This document shows, one piece after another, positions 1 to 8,462 of a DNA stretch of 53,984 nt. Both the position numbers and the translations under genes were made by a program. This DNA comes from Streptomyces sp. BR123 (lineage in GTDB: Bacteria > Actinomycetota > Actinomycetes > Streptomycetales > Streptomycetaceae): positions 1-53,984 of the forward strand of contig NZ_JACBGN010000014.1 in the NCBI RefSeq assembly GCF_013401435.1, read 5' to 3'. How positions within the stretch are numbered: the first letter of the stretch is position 1; every line of letters starts with the position of its first letter. The notes under the pieces are model-generated. The model saw only the letters and a program-made list of their open reading frames with translations. It was not told the DNA's origin and did not search any database.

Positions 1-38
1 CACCCCCACCACCCCCACCGACCGATAGGACCCTCTTC

Positions 39-503
39 ATGCGCCAGATCCGGATCCCGATGTCCGCGGCCGTCGCCGTGCTCGCCTCGGCAGCGTTCTT
101 CGCCGCCTCGGGCAGCCCCGTCTCGGACGCCGCCCCGGCCGCCCGCGAGGAGGCGGCCGCGGTGGAGCGCGGCCTCCCGTACGTCTCCACCCACCTCTAC
201 TTCGGGACGGGCCGGCACGGCGGCCAACCGCCCATCAGCGACGAGGAGTTCTCGAAGTTCGTCTCCGACGTGATCACCCCCCGCTTCCCCGCCGGCCTCA
301 CTCTCCAGGAGGCCCGCGGCCAGTGGAGGGACAAGGACGGGGACATCAACCGCGAGAAGTCCTGGGAACTCACCGTCCTCTACCCGGTGGCCGAATCCCG
401 CGCCCGGGACCGCGACCTCGAATACATCCGCACGCTCTACTGCCGCATGTACGGCCTCGAATCCGTGGGCCGGGCCGACGCCCGCGTCCACGCCGACTTC
501 TAG
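39..503 (+). CDS. Secreted DUF3574-family protein
   Basis: A 154-residue protein with an N-terminal export signal: Arg-containing start, hydrophobic stretch at about residues 8-25, then an Ala/Pro-rich linker. There is no lipobox Cys, so release or loose anchoring is more likely than a lipoprotein. The body carries the pattern of DUF3574: LYFGTGR near residue 53, a D-E-E-F segment, ITPRFPAGLT, then GQWRD and a charged R-E-x-S block. The family has no assigned activity. The gene stands alone and the next gene starts 340 bp away. Family assignment is by remembered motif pattern; function unknown. Confidence 0.75.
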   Translation: MRQIRIPMSAAVAVLASAAFFAASGSPVSDAAPAAREEAAAVERGLPYVSTHLYFGTGRHGGQPPISDEEFSKFVSDVITPRFPAGLTLQEARGQWRDKDGDINREKSWELTVLYPVAESRARDRDLEYIRTLYCRMYGLESVGRADARVHADF

Positions 504-842
504 GCGGGGCCCTGCGCCGCGGGGATGACAGGCCCCGCCCGGTGCCATCGCCGTGGTCACGGCCGCCGGCTGCCGTCGCGGACGGACTCCTCGGGCGCCG
601 TGCCACCTCCAAGGCAGGTGAGCCGCGGTCTCCGCCGGCCGCGCACTCGGGTGCGACATGCCGCGCACGGAGCAATGGGAGGGTGGAGCGGACGGCTGTG
701 TGACGCTGGGGCCCTGTCGATGGCGGTTCGTGTCAGGGGGCCGGGTGCACCGCTCGCGGAGATCGTCCCACGACCGGATCCGCCTCGGCCGCCGGACGGA
801 TCCGGTGGCGCCGCCGCGGACACGGGCTGCGGGGCGGCGGTG
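504..842. other. Intergenic region, no gene supported
   Basis: About 340 bp between the DUF3574 gene and the GAF-phosphatase gene. An open frame continues upstream of the phosphatase start through here, but it is Arg/Pro-rich and lacks domain similarity, as expected for chance openness at high GC. It presumably holds the phosphatase promoter; I see no clear -35/-10 pair. Confidence 0.4.
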
Positions 843-2174
843 ATGGAGGAGCAGCCCAAGCAGCCCCGGCCGCGGCGCGGCCGGGGGCCGAACCGCCGCC
901 TGGAAGCCGAGCTGGAGCGGATCGACGAGCAGCTGCAGCAATCGGCCAGGGCCAAGAACCAGCTGCAGGGCCTGCTGGACGCTGTGCTGGCCATCACGCA
1001 GGAGCTGGAACTCCCCGAGGTGCTGCACCGTATCGTCACCACGGCCATGGGCCTGGTGGGTGCCCGGTACGGAGCGCTGGGCGTGCTGCACGAATCGGGC
1101 AAGTACCTCGACCAGTTCATCACCGCCGGGTTGTCCGAGCCGGAGCGGGCGGCCCTGGCGGGGATCGACTTCCCGCACGGCCGCGGTGTGCTGGGACACC
1201 TCATTCACCACCCCGAACCCATGCGGGTCGAAGACATCCCCTCCCACCCCTCCTCGGTGGGCTTCCCTCCCGGCCACCCGCACATGCGCACCCTGCTCGG
1301 GGCCGCCGTCCGGGTCCGCGGCACGATCTACGGCGACCTCTACCTGTCCGAGCGGTACGACGGCCGGCCCTTCGACCGTGCCGACGAGGAGATCGTCGTC
1401 GCACTGGCCGGCATGGTCGGCATCGCGATCGAGAACGCCCGCCTCTTCGGACAGATCCGCGCCAGCGCCGAACACTTCCAGCGCCTCCTCCTGCCGACCC
1501 TGCCCGACCTGCACCCCCTCGCCTCCGCCGCCATCTACCGGCCGGCCTCCGAGCCCGACCACATCGGCGGGGACTGGTACGACGCCGTCATGCTGCCCGA
1601 CGGCGTCTGCGTCGCCGTCATCGGCGACGTCGTCGGTCACGACCTGCGGGCGGCGGCCGCCATGGCCCAGACGCGCAGCATGCTGCGCGCCCTGCTCTAC
1701 GACCGCCGCACCCCGCCCAGCGGGATCCTCGCGCAACTCGACCGGACCCTGGAGGCCACCACCGACAACCCCGTCACCACTGCCTGCCTGGCCCGCATCC
1801 AGTACGAGGGACCGGGCTGGACGATGCACTGGAGTACCGCGGGCCATCTTCCCCCGCTGCTGATCACCTCCGACGGGCACGCGGAGTACCTGAGGGCGGA
1901 GCCCGGTGTGCCCCTCGGGGTGAGCACCGAACAGCACCGCCCGGACCACCTCTGCTCCGTGCCCGCGGGGGCCACGATGGTGTTCTTCACCGACGGACTC
2001 ATCGAGCACCGCGCCCGGCCGGTCGACGAATGCCTGGACGAGCTCGCCGAACTCGCCGCCGTTCACGCGGCGTTGCCGCTGGAGGACTTCGTCCGGACAC
2101 TGGCCGACCACCATCCCAGCGACGGCCGCGACGACCTGGCGATCCTGGTCCTGCGGACCCCCGGCACCGGCTGA
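843..2174 (+). CDS. GAF domain SpoIIE-type PP2C phosphatase
   Basis: A 443-residue soluble signalling phosphatase. Residues 1-40 are basic and form a short coiled coil. A GAF domain follows (about 45-200, with VGARYGALGVL, and IAIENARLF at its end). A SpoIIE/PP2C domain fills about 215-440, with the metal-binding GGDWYDAV and GDVVGHDLRAA motifs, AGHLPPLL, FFTDGLIE and the final GRDDLAILVL. Such proteins dephosphorylate anti-anti-sigma factors in partner-switching pathways. ATG at 843 was chosen because coding-quality sequence begins there; GTG at 840 and an in-frame ATG at 720 are alternatives. No anti-sigma or STAS gene is adjacent, so the partner is unknown. Confidence 0.85.
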   Translation: MEEQPKQPRPRRGRGPNRRLEAELERIDEQLQQSARAKNQLQGLLDAVLAITQELELPEVLHRIVTTAMGLVGARYGALGVLHESGKYLDQFITAGLSEPERAALAGIDFPHGRGVLGHLIHHPEPMRVEDIPSHPSSVGFPPGHPHMRTLLGAAVRVRGTIYGDLYLSERYDGRPFDRADEEIVVALAGMVGIAIENARLFGQIRASAEHFQRLLLPTLPDLHPLASAAIYRPASEPDHIGGDWYDAVMLPDGVCVAVIGDVVGHDLRAAAAMAQTRSMLRALLYDRRTPPSGILAQLDRTLEATTDNPVTTACLARIQYEGPGWTMHWSTAGHLPPLLITSDGHAEYLRAEPGVPLGVSTEQHRPDHLCSVPAGATMVFFTDGLIEHRARPVDECLDELAELAAVHAALPLEDFVRTLADHHPSDGRDDLAILVLRTPGTG

Positions 2175-2190
2175 CCTCGACGGCGGGCGC

Positions 2191-2229
2191 AGGGCCGGCG
2201 GAGCCGCCCCGGGGAGCCGCCCCGGCCCT
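2191..2229. terminator. Candidate bidirectional terminator hairpin
   Basis: An inverted repeat with outer arms AGGGCCGG and CCGGCCCT plus partial GGCGG/CCGCC pairing inside. It lies exactly between the convergent ends of the GAF-phosphatase gene and the solute-binding protein gene. There is no U-tract, which is common for actinobacterial terminators. Confidence 0.45.
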
Positions 2230-3374
2230 CAGCCCGAGACGGCCTCGGCCCAGTTGCGGTTGACGGTCTCTCTCGCCTTCTCCCGCTGCGCCTCCGTCGG
2301 AAACGTCGGCGTGCCCTCGACCGTCGGCAGATTCTCCGCGGTGGCCTCGTCGAGGGTGCCGTCCTGCTTCATGGCGTCCATGAGCACGGGGCGTGCGTAG
2401 GCGCCGAGCCGGATGTTCTGGCCCTCCGGGCTGAAGACGTACTCCTGCCACAGACGTGCCGCCGCCGGGTGCGGGGCGTCCTTGTTCACCCCGTGGGCGT
2501 AGTACTGGGCGAAGCTGCCGTCGAAGGGGATGGCGGTCCGCCAGTCGACGTCCGCGCCCTCCTTGCGGAATTGGTCGGCGTATCCGAGATTGAGGAAGTC
2601 CCAGTCGATGCTGATCGGTGTCCGGCCCTGCTTGATCGTGGACGGCGTGGATTCGACCGGGATGAAGTTGCCGCTCTTGCTGAGCTCGGCGAAGAAGTCG
2701 ATACCGGGCTGGATGTCGTCGAAGGAACCCCCGTTCGCCAGGGCCGCCGCATACACGCCGGCGAAGGCGGAGCCGGACTTGGTCGGGTTGCCGTTGAGCG
2801 CGACCTTGCCCTTGTACTCGGGCTTGCGCAGATCGGCGAAGGTCGCAGGGCAGGTCTTGACGCGCTTGGCGTCACAGCCGATCGAGACGTAGCCGCCGTA
2901 GTTGTTGTTCCAGCGGCCCTGCGGGTCCTTCTGCTCCCGGGGGATGCTGTCCCACGCCGCGACCTTGTACGGGGCGAGCAGGCCCTGCTCGGCCGCGGAC
3001 CGGGCGAACGAGCCCCCCACGTCGACCACGTCGGGGGCGCTGCCGTCGCGCCTGTGCTCCTTCAGGGCGTTGACCTCGTCCTGGCTGGTGGCCTCCGGGT
3101 TCTCCACCGTGACCTTGATCCCGTACTTCTTTTCGAAGCCGTCGATCAGCGCGCCGTAATTGGCCCAGTCGCCCGGGAGCGCGATCGCGTTGAGCGAGCC
3201 CTCCTTCTTCGCCGCTGCGGTCAGTGCGGCCATGCCGCCGGCGTCCGCGGCGGAGGTGGCCACCGCCGGTGCTCTCGGCGCGGAGGCGGGCTCGTCTCCG
3301 CAGGCGCCGAGGGGCGCCGCCGCGAAGGCCAGGCAGACGGCGACGGCAGCTGTCCGGAGACGAGGTGCGGGCAC
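2229..3374 (-). CDS. ABC transporter substrate-binding lipoprotein
   Basis: A 381-residue extracellular solute-binding protein of the family-1/PotD-like type. The signal peptide ends in LGACGD, a usable lipobox with Cys near residue 25, followed by an Ala/Pro linker. Motifs include GSLNAIALPGDW, a VTVENPEA segment, PDVVDVGGS, FADLRKPEYKGKV and a C-terminal YVFSPEGQ, as in binding proteins for polyamines, iron or small organic anions. No permease or ATPase gene flanks it, so it is an orphan component or works with a distant transporter. The ligand cannot be read from sequence. The next plus-strand gene converges on its 3' end. Confidence 0.8.
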   Translation of the reverse strand: MPAPRLRTAAVAVCLAFAAAPLGACGDEPASAPRAPAVATSAADAGGMAALTAAAKKEGSLNAIALPGDWANYGALIDGFEKKYGIKVTVENPEATSQDEVNALKEHRRDGSAPDVVDVGGSFARSAAEQGLLAPYKVAAWDSIPREQKDPQGRWNNNYGGYVSIGCDAKRVKTCPATFADLRKPEYKGKVALNGNPTKSGSAFAGVYAAALANGGSFDDIQPGIDFFAELSKSGNFIPVESTPSTIKQGRTPISIDWDFLNLGYADQFRKEGADVDWRTAIPFDGSFAQYYAHGVNKDAPHPAAARLWQEYVFSPEGQNIRLGAYARPVLMDAMKQDGTLDEATAENLPTVEGTPTFPTEAQREKARETVNRNWAEAVSG

Positions 3375-3522
3375 GAAGGCTCCATGGCGGGCGGTCGCGT
3401 ACCGGTCGACACCAGCGTACGTTCAGTGGCCTCGGCGGCGCAGTCCCAGCCGGCGGGGTCCGCTGCCCGCCCCGGCCTTACCGCCCTTCCCCGAGGCTGC
3501 CGTGACGGCGCCTTCCGCGTGC

Positions 3523-6363
3523 TCAGAGCGCCTCGTCGTCCCACCCGGCCAGGAGTTCCTCCCCCGGAACCGCCACAGGCGGTGCGGCCCCGTCATGGAG
3601 GGCCTGCTCACTCCAAATGATCTTGCCGCGAGCGGTGTAGCGGGTGCCCCAGCGCTGGGCGAACTGCGCGACGAGGAACAGGCCGCGGCCGCCCTCGTCG
3701 GTGGCCTCGGCCCGGCGCAGGTGCGGGGAGGTGCTGGACCCGTCGGAGACCTCGCAGATCAGGCTGCGGTCGTACAGCAGCCTCACCCGGATGGGCTCGG
3801 TTCCGTAGCGGATGGCGTTGGTGATCAGTTCGCTGAGGATGAGTTCCGTGGTGAAGGCGATGTCCTCGAGGCCCCAGTCCTCCAGCCGGCGGGCGCAGGC
3901 GCTGCGCACGCGGGACACCGCCGCAGGATCGCGGGGCACGTCCCACTCGGCGATCCGCGCAGGATCCAGCCGGCGGGTGCGGGCCACCAGCAGCGCGATG
4001 TCGTCGCTCGGGCTGGCGGGCAGCACCGAGTCGATCACCGCGGTGCAGACTTCCTCCGGAGTGCGGGCCGGCCCGGCCAGGGCGGCGCCCAGCGCGGCCA
4101 GACCCGCGTCCGGATCGCGGTCGCGGCTCTCGATCAGCCCGTCCGTGAAGAGCACCAGCAGGGAGCCTTCGGGCAGGGGCAGCTGCGTGGTCTCCCTGGG
4201 CAGACCCGCGCCCAGGCCCAGCGGCGGGGAGACCGGCACCTCGGGGAACGACACGGTGCCGTCGGGGCGGACCAGCGCAGGGCCCGGATGGCCGGCGGTG
4301 GCCGCCGTCACCCGCCCCGAGACGGGATCGTAGACGGCGTACAGGCAGGTGGCCCCGGTGATCCCCTGCCACTCCTGCTCGTCGGTGTCGATGTGGGCGA
4401 CCAGCTCGTCCAAGTGGCTCACCAGCTCGTCCGGAGGCAGGTCGAGAGTGGAGAAGTTGTACACGGCGGTGCGCAGGCGGCCCATGGTGGCGGCGGCGTG
4501 CAGACCGTGGCCGACGACGTCGCCGACCACCAGCGCCACACGGGCGCCGGGCAGCGGGATGACATCGAACCAGTCACCGCCCACACCGGCCTGGGCGGCC
4601 AGATAGCGGTGCGCGACCTCGACGGCGGACTGCTCCGGTACGCCCCTGGGCAGAAGACTGCGCTGCAGGGTGTCGGCCACGGTGTGCTCGCGGGTGTAGC
4701 GGCGGGCATTGTCGACGGACAGAGCCGCCCGGGCGGTCAGCTCCTCGGCGAAGGACACGTCCTCCTCGTCGAACGGCGGCGAGTCCTGCCCCCGCCAGTA
4801 GCCGGCCATCCCCAGTACGACGCCCCGGGCCTGCAGGGGGACGGCGATCATGGAGTGGATGCCGTGGTCCAGGATCTGCGCGGCGTTGGCCGGGTCCTGG
4901 GCCCGCCAGCGCCGGGCGGTGCGCAGGTCCGCCTCCAGGACCCCGTGCCCGCCGGCCAGCCCGGCGGCCATGGGGCTGGCGGGAACGAACCGGATCAGTT
5001 CGCCGACGGGGTACAGCGGGTGGGCGCCCTGAAGGCCGACGGCGGCGGTGCGGCGCATCTCGGCGTTCACCTCGGGCGGCTCCTCGCCGCGCAGCACCGG
5101 GTCCAGCAGATCCACGGTGACCACGTCGGCGAACCGCGGGACCGCCACCTGCGCCAGCTCCTCCGCGGTGCGCTCCACGTCCAGCGTCGTTCCCACCCGC
5201 ACCCCCGCGTCGTAGAGCAGCTTCAGCCGCTCGCGGGCCACCTCGGCCCTGCCGGACAGCGCCCGCAGCTCGGTGGTGTCGCGCAGCGTGACGACGGTCC
5301 CGGCCGACCCGTAGGGGGCGGTGGGCCGGATGTTCACCGCCAGGAGCCGATCGGCCGCCATGTGCACCTCGTCGGTCGCGGAGCGGCCCGATGCGATCCG
5401 CTCGGCGATCCCCTCCTCCAGCCCCAGGTCGGCGACGGGGAGCCCCTCTGCGTCCGCCGGCAGGTCGAGCAGCCGACGCGCCTCGTCATTGGCCAGCAGC
5501 AGCCGTCCGCCGGCGCCGACGATCAGCACGCCCTCCCGGACCGCGTGCAGCACCGCGTCGTGGTGCTCGTACATCCTCGTCATCTCGGCCGGTCCCAGGC
5601 CGTGGGTCCGGCGCAGCAGCCGGCGGCTCACCAGAGCGGTGCCGCCCGCGGACAGGGCGAGCACCGCGGCGGCGCTGCCGAGGACGACCGGCAGCTGGTT
5701 GTTCACCATGTTCTGGACGTTCTGGACGGTGACCGGGGAGGAGACGATGGCGATGACGCGGCCGTCGGCGTCCTTGACGGGGACAACCGAGACCACGGAC
5801 TGCCCCAGCGACCCTTCGAACGTCTCGGTGAAGGACTTGCCGGCCGCCGCCTTGGAGAAGGGGCCGACGACGTGCTTCCCGATCTGCCGCGGGTCACTGT
5901 GGGTCAGGGTGACCCCGTCGAGTGTGTACACGTTGATGCCGTCGACCCCGGCGATCTTCCGGGCCGCCTCGGCGCTCGGCTGCAGCACCGCGCTGGGATG
6001 GGCGCTGCGCAGGGCTGCGCCGATCCCCGGAGACTCTGCGAACGTTCCGGCGGCGGCGAGCGTACGGTGCTGGGCGTCCAGCATGGCGGCGCTGCGGGCC
6101 TGCACCACGAGCGCGGCGACCGCGGCGGCGACAAGCAGGACCACGACGGCCAGCTGGAGGAGGAAGACCTCGCCGGCCACACTGCGCGCGCTCAGGAGGG
6201 CGGACAGACGCTGCGGCCGCCCCGCCCCTCCCCTCGCGGGCGGGGTGTGCTCCCGGAGCTCCCGCTCCCGGCGGCGTTCCGACCGGGACCGCCTGGCGGG
6301 AGCGGAAGAGCCCGTGGCCGAGCGGAGCAGCCGGCGCCGGAGGCCTCCCCGATAGTTGCTCAT
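3523..6363 (-). CDS. Membrane sensor PAS-GAF-SpoIIE phosphatase with ATPase domain
   Basis: About 946 residues from ATG at 6363. A basic cytoplasmic N-terminus leads to a membrane helix at about 65-90. A CitA/DcuS-like extracytoplasmic sensor region follows (AAAGTFAESPGI..., HSDPRQIGK, SVVPVKDADGRVIAIVSSPVTV). A second membrane helix, a PAS domain (VGAGGRLLLANDEARRLLDL), a GAF domain, a SpoIIE phosphatase domain (GVGGDWFDVI, GDVVGHGLHAAA, LFTDGLIE, SDDIALLV) and a C-terminal HATPase_c domain (ELITNAIRYG, DEGGRGLFLVAQF) complete it. It can therefore combine both arms of a partner switch, anti-sigma kinase-like and phosphatase, under one membrane sensor. An in-frame ATG at 6408 would overlap the upstream ORF, so 6363 is preferred. 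Confidence 0.85.
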   Translation of the reverse strand: MSNYRGGLRRRLLRSATGSSAPARRSRSERRRERELREHTPPARGGAGRPQRLSALLSARSVAGEVFLLQLAVVVLLVAAAVAALVVQARSAAMLDAQHRTLAAAGTFAESPGIGAALRSAHPSAVLQPSAEAARKIAGVDGINVYTLDGVTLTHSDPRQIGKHVVGPFSKAAAGKSFTETFEGSLGQSVVSVVPVKDADGRVIAIVSSPVTVQNVQNMVNNQLPVVLGSAAAVLALSAGGTALVSRRLLRRTHGLGPAEMTRMYEHHDAVLHAVREGVLIVGAGGRLLLANDEARRLLDLPADAEGLPVADLGLEEGIAERIASGRSATDEVHMAADRLLAVNIRPTAPYGSAGTVVTLRDTTELRALSGRAEVARERLKLLYDAGVRVGTTLDVERTAEELAQVAVPRFADVVTVDLLDPVLRGEEPPEVNAEMRRTAAVGLQGAHPLYPVGELIRFVPASPMAAGLAGGHGVLEADLRTARRWRAQDPANAAQILDHGIHSMIAVPLQARGVVLGMAGYWRGQDSPPFDEEDVSFAEELTARAALSVDNARRYTREHTVADTLQRSLLPRGVPEQSAVEVAHRYLAAQAGVGGDWFDVIPLPGARVALVVGDVVGHGLHAAATMGRLRTAVYNFSTLDLPPDELVSHLDELVAHIDTDEQEWQGITGATCLYAVYDPVSGRVTAATAGHPGPALVRPDGTVSFPEVPVSPPLGLGAGLPRETTQLPLPEGSLLVLFTDGLIESRDRDPDAGLAALGAALAGPARTPEEVCTAVIDSVLPASPSDDIALLVARTRRLDPARIAEWDVPRDPAAVSRVRSACARRLEDWGLEDIAFTTELILSELITNAIRYGTEPIRVRLLYDRSLICEVSDGSSTSPHLRRAEATDEGGRGLFLVAQFAQRWGTRYTARGKIIWSEQALHDGAAPPVAVPGEELLAGWDDEAL

Positions 6364-6373
6364 AGTCCATTTT

Positions 6374-6895
6374 CTAACCTCTGCGGGCCATCGGCATCGG
6401 GCAGCCACGACCCGGACGTGCGGCGTCGCAGCCCGAAAGCCCCACGGACGGTGCGATCAGAGCCCCGTGGCGGTCGAGGAGGGCCATCAGCTTGCGCTTG
6501 CGTTTGCGGTCGGCGCGCAGGGCCGCCGTCAGGCAGGCGGCGAACGCGGTTGCCGTGTCCGGCGCGCGATGACGGGCGCGGGCGCTGAGCAGGAGCTCCC
6601 CGAGGCGTTCGCAGGCGCGGTCACCGGTCTGCCGACGCAGTGGCTCGATCCAGCGGAGGCACACGGTCAGGGCGCCGGCCGGCTGCCGGTCGCGGATCCG
6701 GTCGGCCGGGTCCAGCCATCGCCGCTCGTCGGCGTGTCCGTCGGCGGCCGCCTGCCGGACCGCCTGGAGGCCGTTGCCGCCGATGAGCGCGTCGACCAGC
6801 GGGGAGCCCGCCCGCGGCCCCCGCGATCGCCTGCCTGCCGTCCTCAGCGCATCCAGGGCGGCCGCGTGCCCGGCGCCCTCAGCGGCGTGGCTCAA
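6374..6895 (-). CDS. Unrecognised ORF coupled to narI
   Basis: A 173-residue frame opening with TTG that overlaps the narI stop as TTGA, the same coupled architecture as the rest of the operon. It ends 10 bp before the sensor phosphatase start. The product is Ala/Arg-rich with regular helical segments (EGAGHAAALDALRTAG, ACERLGELLLSARARH) and a basic tail, RADRKRKRKLMALLDRHGAL. I do not recognise the family. The tail loosely recalls the C-termini of some actinobacterial zinc-finger or repeat proteins, but that is only an impression. It could be a fortuitous frame; coupling and composition favour a real gene slightly. Confidence 0.4.
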   Translation of the reverse strand: MSHAAEGAGHAAALDALRTAGRRSRGPRAGSPLVDALIGGNGLQAVRQAAADGHADERRWLDPADRIRDRQPAGALTVCLRWIEPLRRQTGDRACERLGELLLSARARHRAPDTATAFAACLTAALRADRKRKRKLMALLDRHGALIAPSVGLSGCDAARPGRGCPMPMARRG

Positions 6896-7674
6896 GCTGC
6901 CCGGCGGGCGTCGGAGGCCGGTGACGTCCTGCCCCCTGCCGTCGGGGCCGCCGCCGGTGCGGCTCGCCGCCGGTAGACCAGGTACGGCCGGGCCAGGTAT
7001 CCGATCGGGGCGCTCCACACGTGGACGAGCCGGGTGAACGGCCAGGCGGCGAAGAGCAGGCAGGCGGTCAGGGCGTGCAGCTGGAACAGCAGGGGTGCCC
7101 CGGCGATCGCCCCCGGCTGCGGCTGGAGGACGAACAGTCCGCGGAACCAGACGGAGACGGTCGCGCGGTAGTCGTATCCGGGGCCGAACACGTTGTGGGC
7201 GGCGGTGGCGGTGATGCCCAGCAGGACGGTGGCGGACAGCAGCGGGAAGAGGAGCTTGTCGCTGCGGTCGGTGCCCAGGCGGATCCGGCGGGTCAGCAGT
7301 CTGCGGGCGCACAGCATGCCCAGCCCCGCGACCATGGCGACGCCTGCCGCCGAACCCGCCCAGACGGCCGTGGTGTGGTAGGCGTGCTCGGAGATGCCGA
7401 CGGCCTCGGTCCACGAGTCGGGAACGGCGAGTCCCACGACGTGCCCTGCGATCACCATGAAGGCGCCCAGGTGGAACAGCGGGCTGCCCCAGCGCAGCCA
7501 GCGGTGTTCGAGGAGCTGGGTGGTGCGGGAGGTCCAGCCGAACTGGTCCTGCCGGTAGCGCCAGACGTGTCCGACGGCGAACACCGCGAGGCAGATGTAG
7601 GGGACGGCGACCCACAGGACCAGGTCGGCGCCGCCCGCCGAAGCGGCGGCCGACGGGGGGAGCACGGCGTTCAT
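6892..7674 (-). CDS. narI: Respiratory nitrate reductase gamma subunit NarI
   Basis: A 260-residue membrane cytochrome b that takes electrons from menaquinol and passes them to NarH. Five hydrophobic segments are visible. Family landmarks are GHVWRYRQDQFGW after the first helix, HLGAFMVIAGHVVGL (haem-ligand His), EHAYHTTAVWAG, HNVFGPGYDYR, and LLFQLHALTACLLFAAWPFTRLVH with its paired His residues. It starts 4 bp inside the end of narJ (ATGA), so it is translated by coupling. A damaged copy of a diverged narI lies upstream of narG at 14.3-14.55 kb. Confidence 0.95.
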   Translation of the reverse strand: MNAVLPPSAAASAGGADLVLWVAVPYICLAVFAVGHVWRYRQDQFGWTSRTTQLLEHRWLRWGSPLFHLGAFMVIAGHVVGLAVPDSWTEAVGISEHAYHTTAVWAGSAAGVAMVAGLGMLCARRLLTRRIRLGTDRSDKLLFPLLSATVLLGITATAAHNVFGPGYDYRATVSVWFRGLFVLQPQPGAIAGAPLLFQLHALTACLLFAAWPFTRLVHVWSAPIGYLARPYLVYRRRAAPAAAPTAGGRTSPASDARRAA

Positions 7675-8462
7675 CGGTGGCCTTCCGTACGGCTGGTCGC
7701 AGTGGGCGGAACACGGGTCGGCGCAGCGGGCACCGGAGGGACGAAAGTGCCGGGAGGGGCGAACTCCCCTTCGCCGTACGTCCCGTAGGGGTCGAGCCCG
7801 ACTTCCTCGTCGGGCGGGCCCTCGGCGGCGAGCCGGTCCACCGCGGCGCGGTCCTCCTCGGTGGGCGGTGGCAGCAGGGTGAGCAGCGCGGCCAGGAGGT
7901 ACCGGTACGGCGAGTCGGCGTCGGTCAGTGCCCGGTGGATCAACTCCAGCCCGCGCCGGTGCTGGCGCAGCGGAGCCTCACCGCCGCCGGGGCCGGCCAG
8001 GGCGGCGAACTCCAGCACGACCGGGAGGTGGTCCGGCAGTTCGCCGCCGCCGGTGGACCAGCCGGCGGCCCGGTAGCGCTGGTTGAGGGTGAGCAGGGCC
8101 ATGCCCCGGCGACGGGTGTCGCCGTGCAGGTAGTAGGTCAGGTAGAGGCTGCTCTTGCGGCGCAGGTCGAACATCTCGACGTAGTGCCGCTCCAGCGCCT
8201 CGGGGTCCTCTGCGGCGAACCAGTCGGTGAACTCGGCCAGGTGCTCCGCCGCGGGCGTGACCGGCAGCGCCTTCACTGCCGCTGTCAACTCGGGTCGGGC
8301 CGCGGCCAGTTCGGAGTCGGGGTACTGCAGGAGCAGCGACGCGATCCGCAGTGTCAGCGCCCGGCCCGCCGCCTCCTCGGGGGTGAGCCGGGCCGGGCGG
8401 CGTACGGCGGCCCGGACGCGGGTGCGGACGACGGCGGGAATCGTTGAGGGCATGGGGGTCAT
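7671..8462 (-). CDS. narJ: Nitrate reductase assembly chaperone NarJ
   Basis: A 263-residue, mostly helical TorD/NarJ-family chaperone. It holds the NarGH apoenzyme while the molybdenum cofactor is inserted and before docking to NarI. Motifs are RIASLLLQYPDSE near the start, the conserved HYVEMFDLRRKSSLYLTYYLHGDTRRRG stretch, and LPDHLPVVLEFAA. The C-terminal region is long, acidic then Pro-rich. Its start overlaps the narH stop by 4 bp and its stop overlaps narI by 4 bp. Confidence 0.93.
   Translation of the reverse strand: MTPMPSTIPAVVRTRVRAAVRRPARLTPEEAAGRALTLRIASLLLQYPDSELAAARPELTAAVKALPVTPAAEHLAEFTDWFAAEDPEALERHYVEMFDLRRKSSLYLTYYLHGDTRRRGMALLTLNQRYRAAGWSTGGGELPDHLPVVLEFAALAGPGGGEAPLRQHRRGLELIHRALTDADSPYRYLLAALLTLLPPPTEEDRAAVDRLAAEGPPDEEVGLDPYGTYGEGEFAPPGTFVPPVPAAPTRVPPTATSRTEGHR

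Noticed and set aside
3160..6588. A plus-strand open frame of over 1100 codons opposite the sensor phosphatase
   Set aside because: It is antisense to a gene with clear domains and its translation is Gly/Arg/Gln/Pro-rich without any motif; typical shadow frame in very GC-rich DNA.
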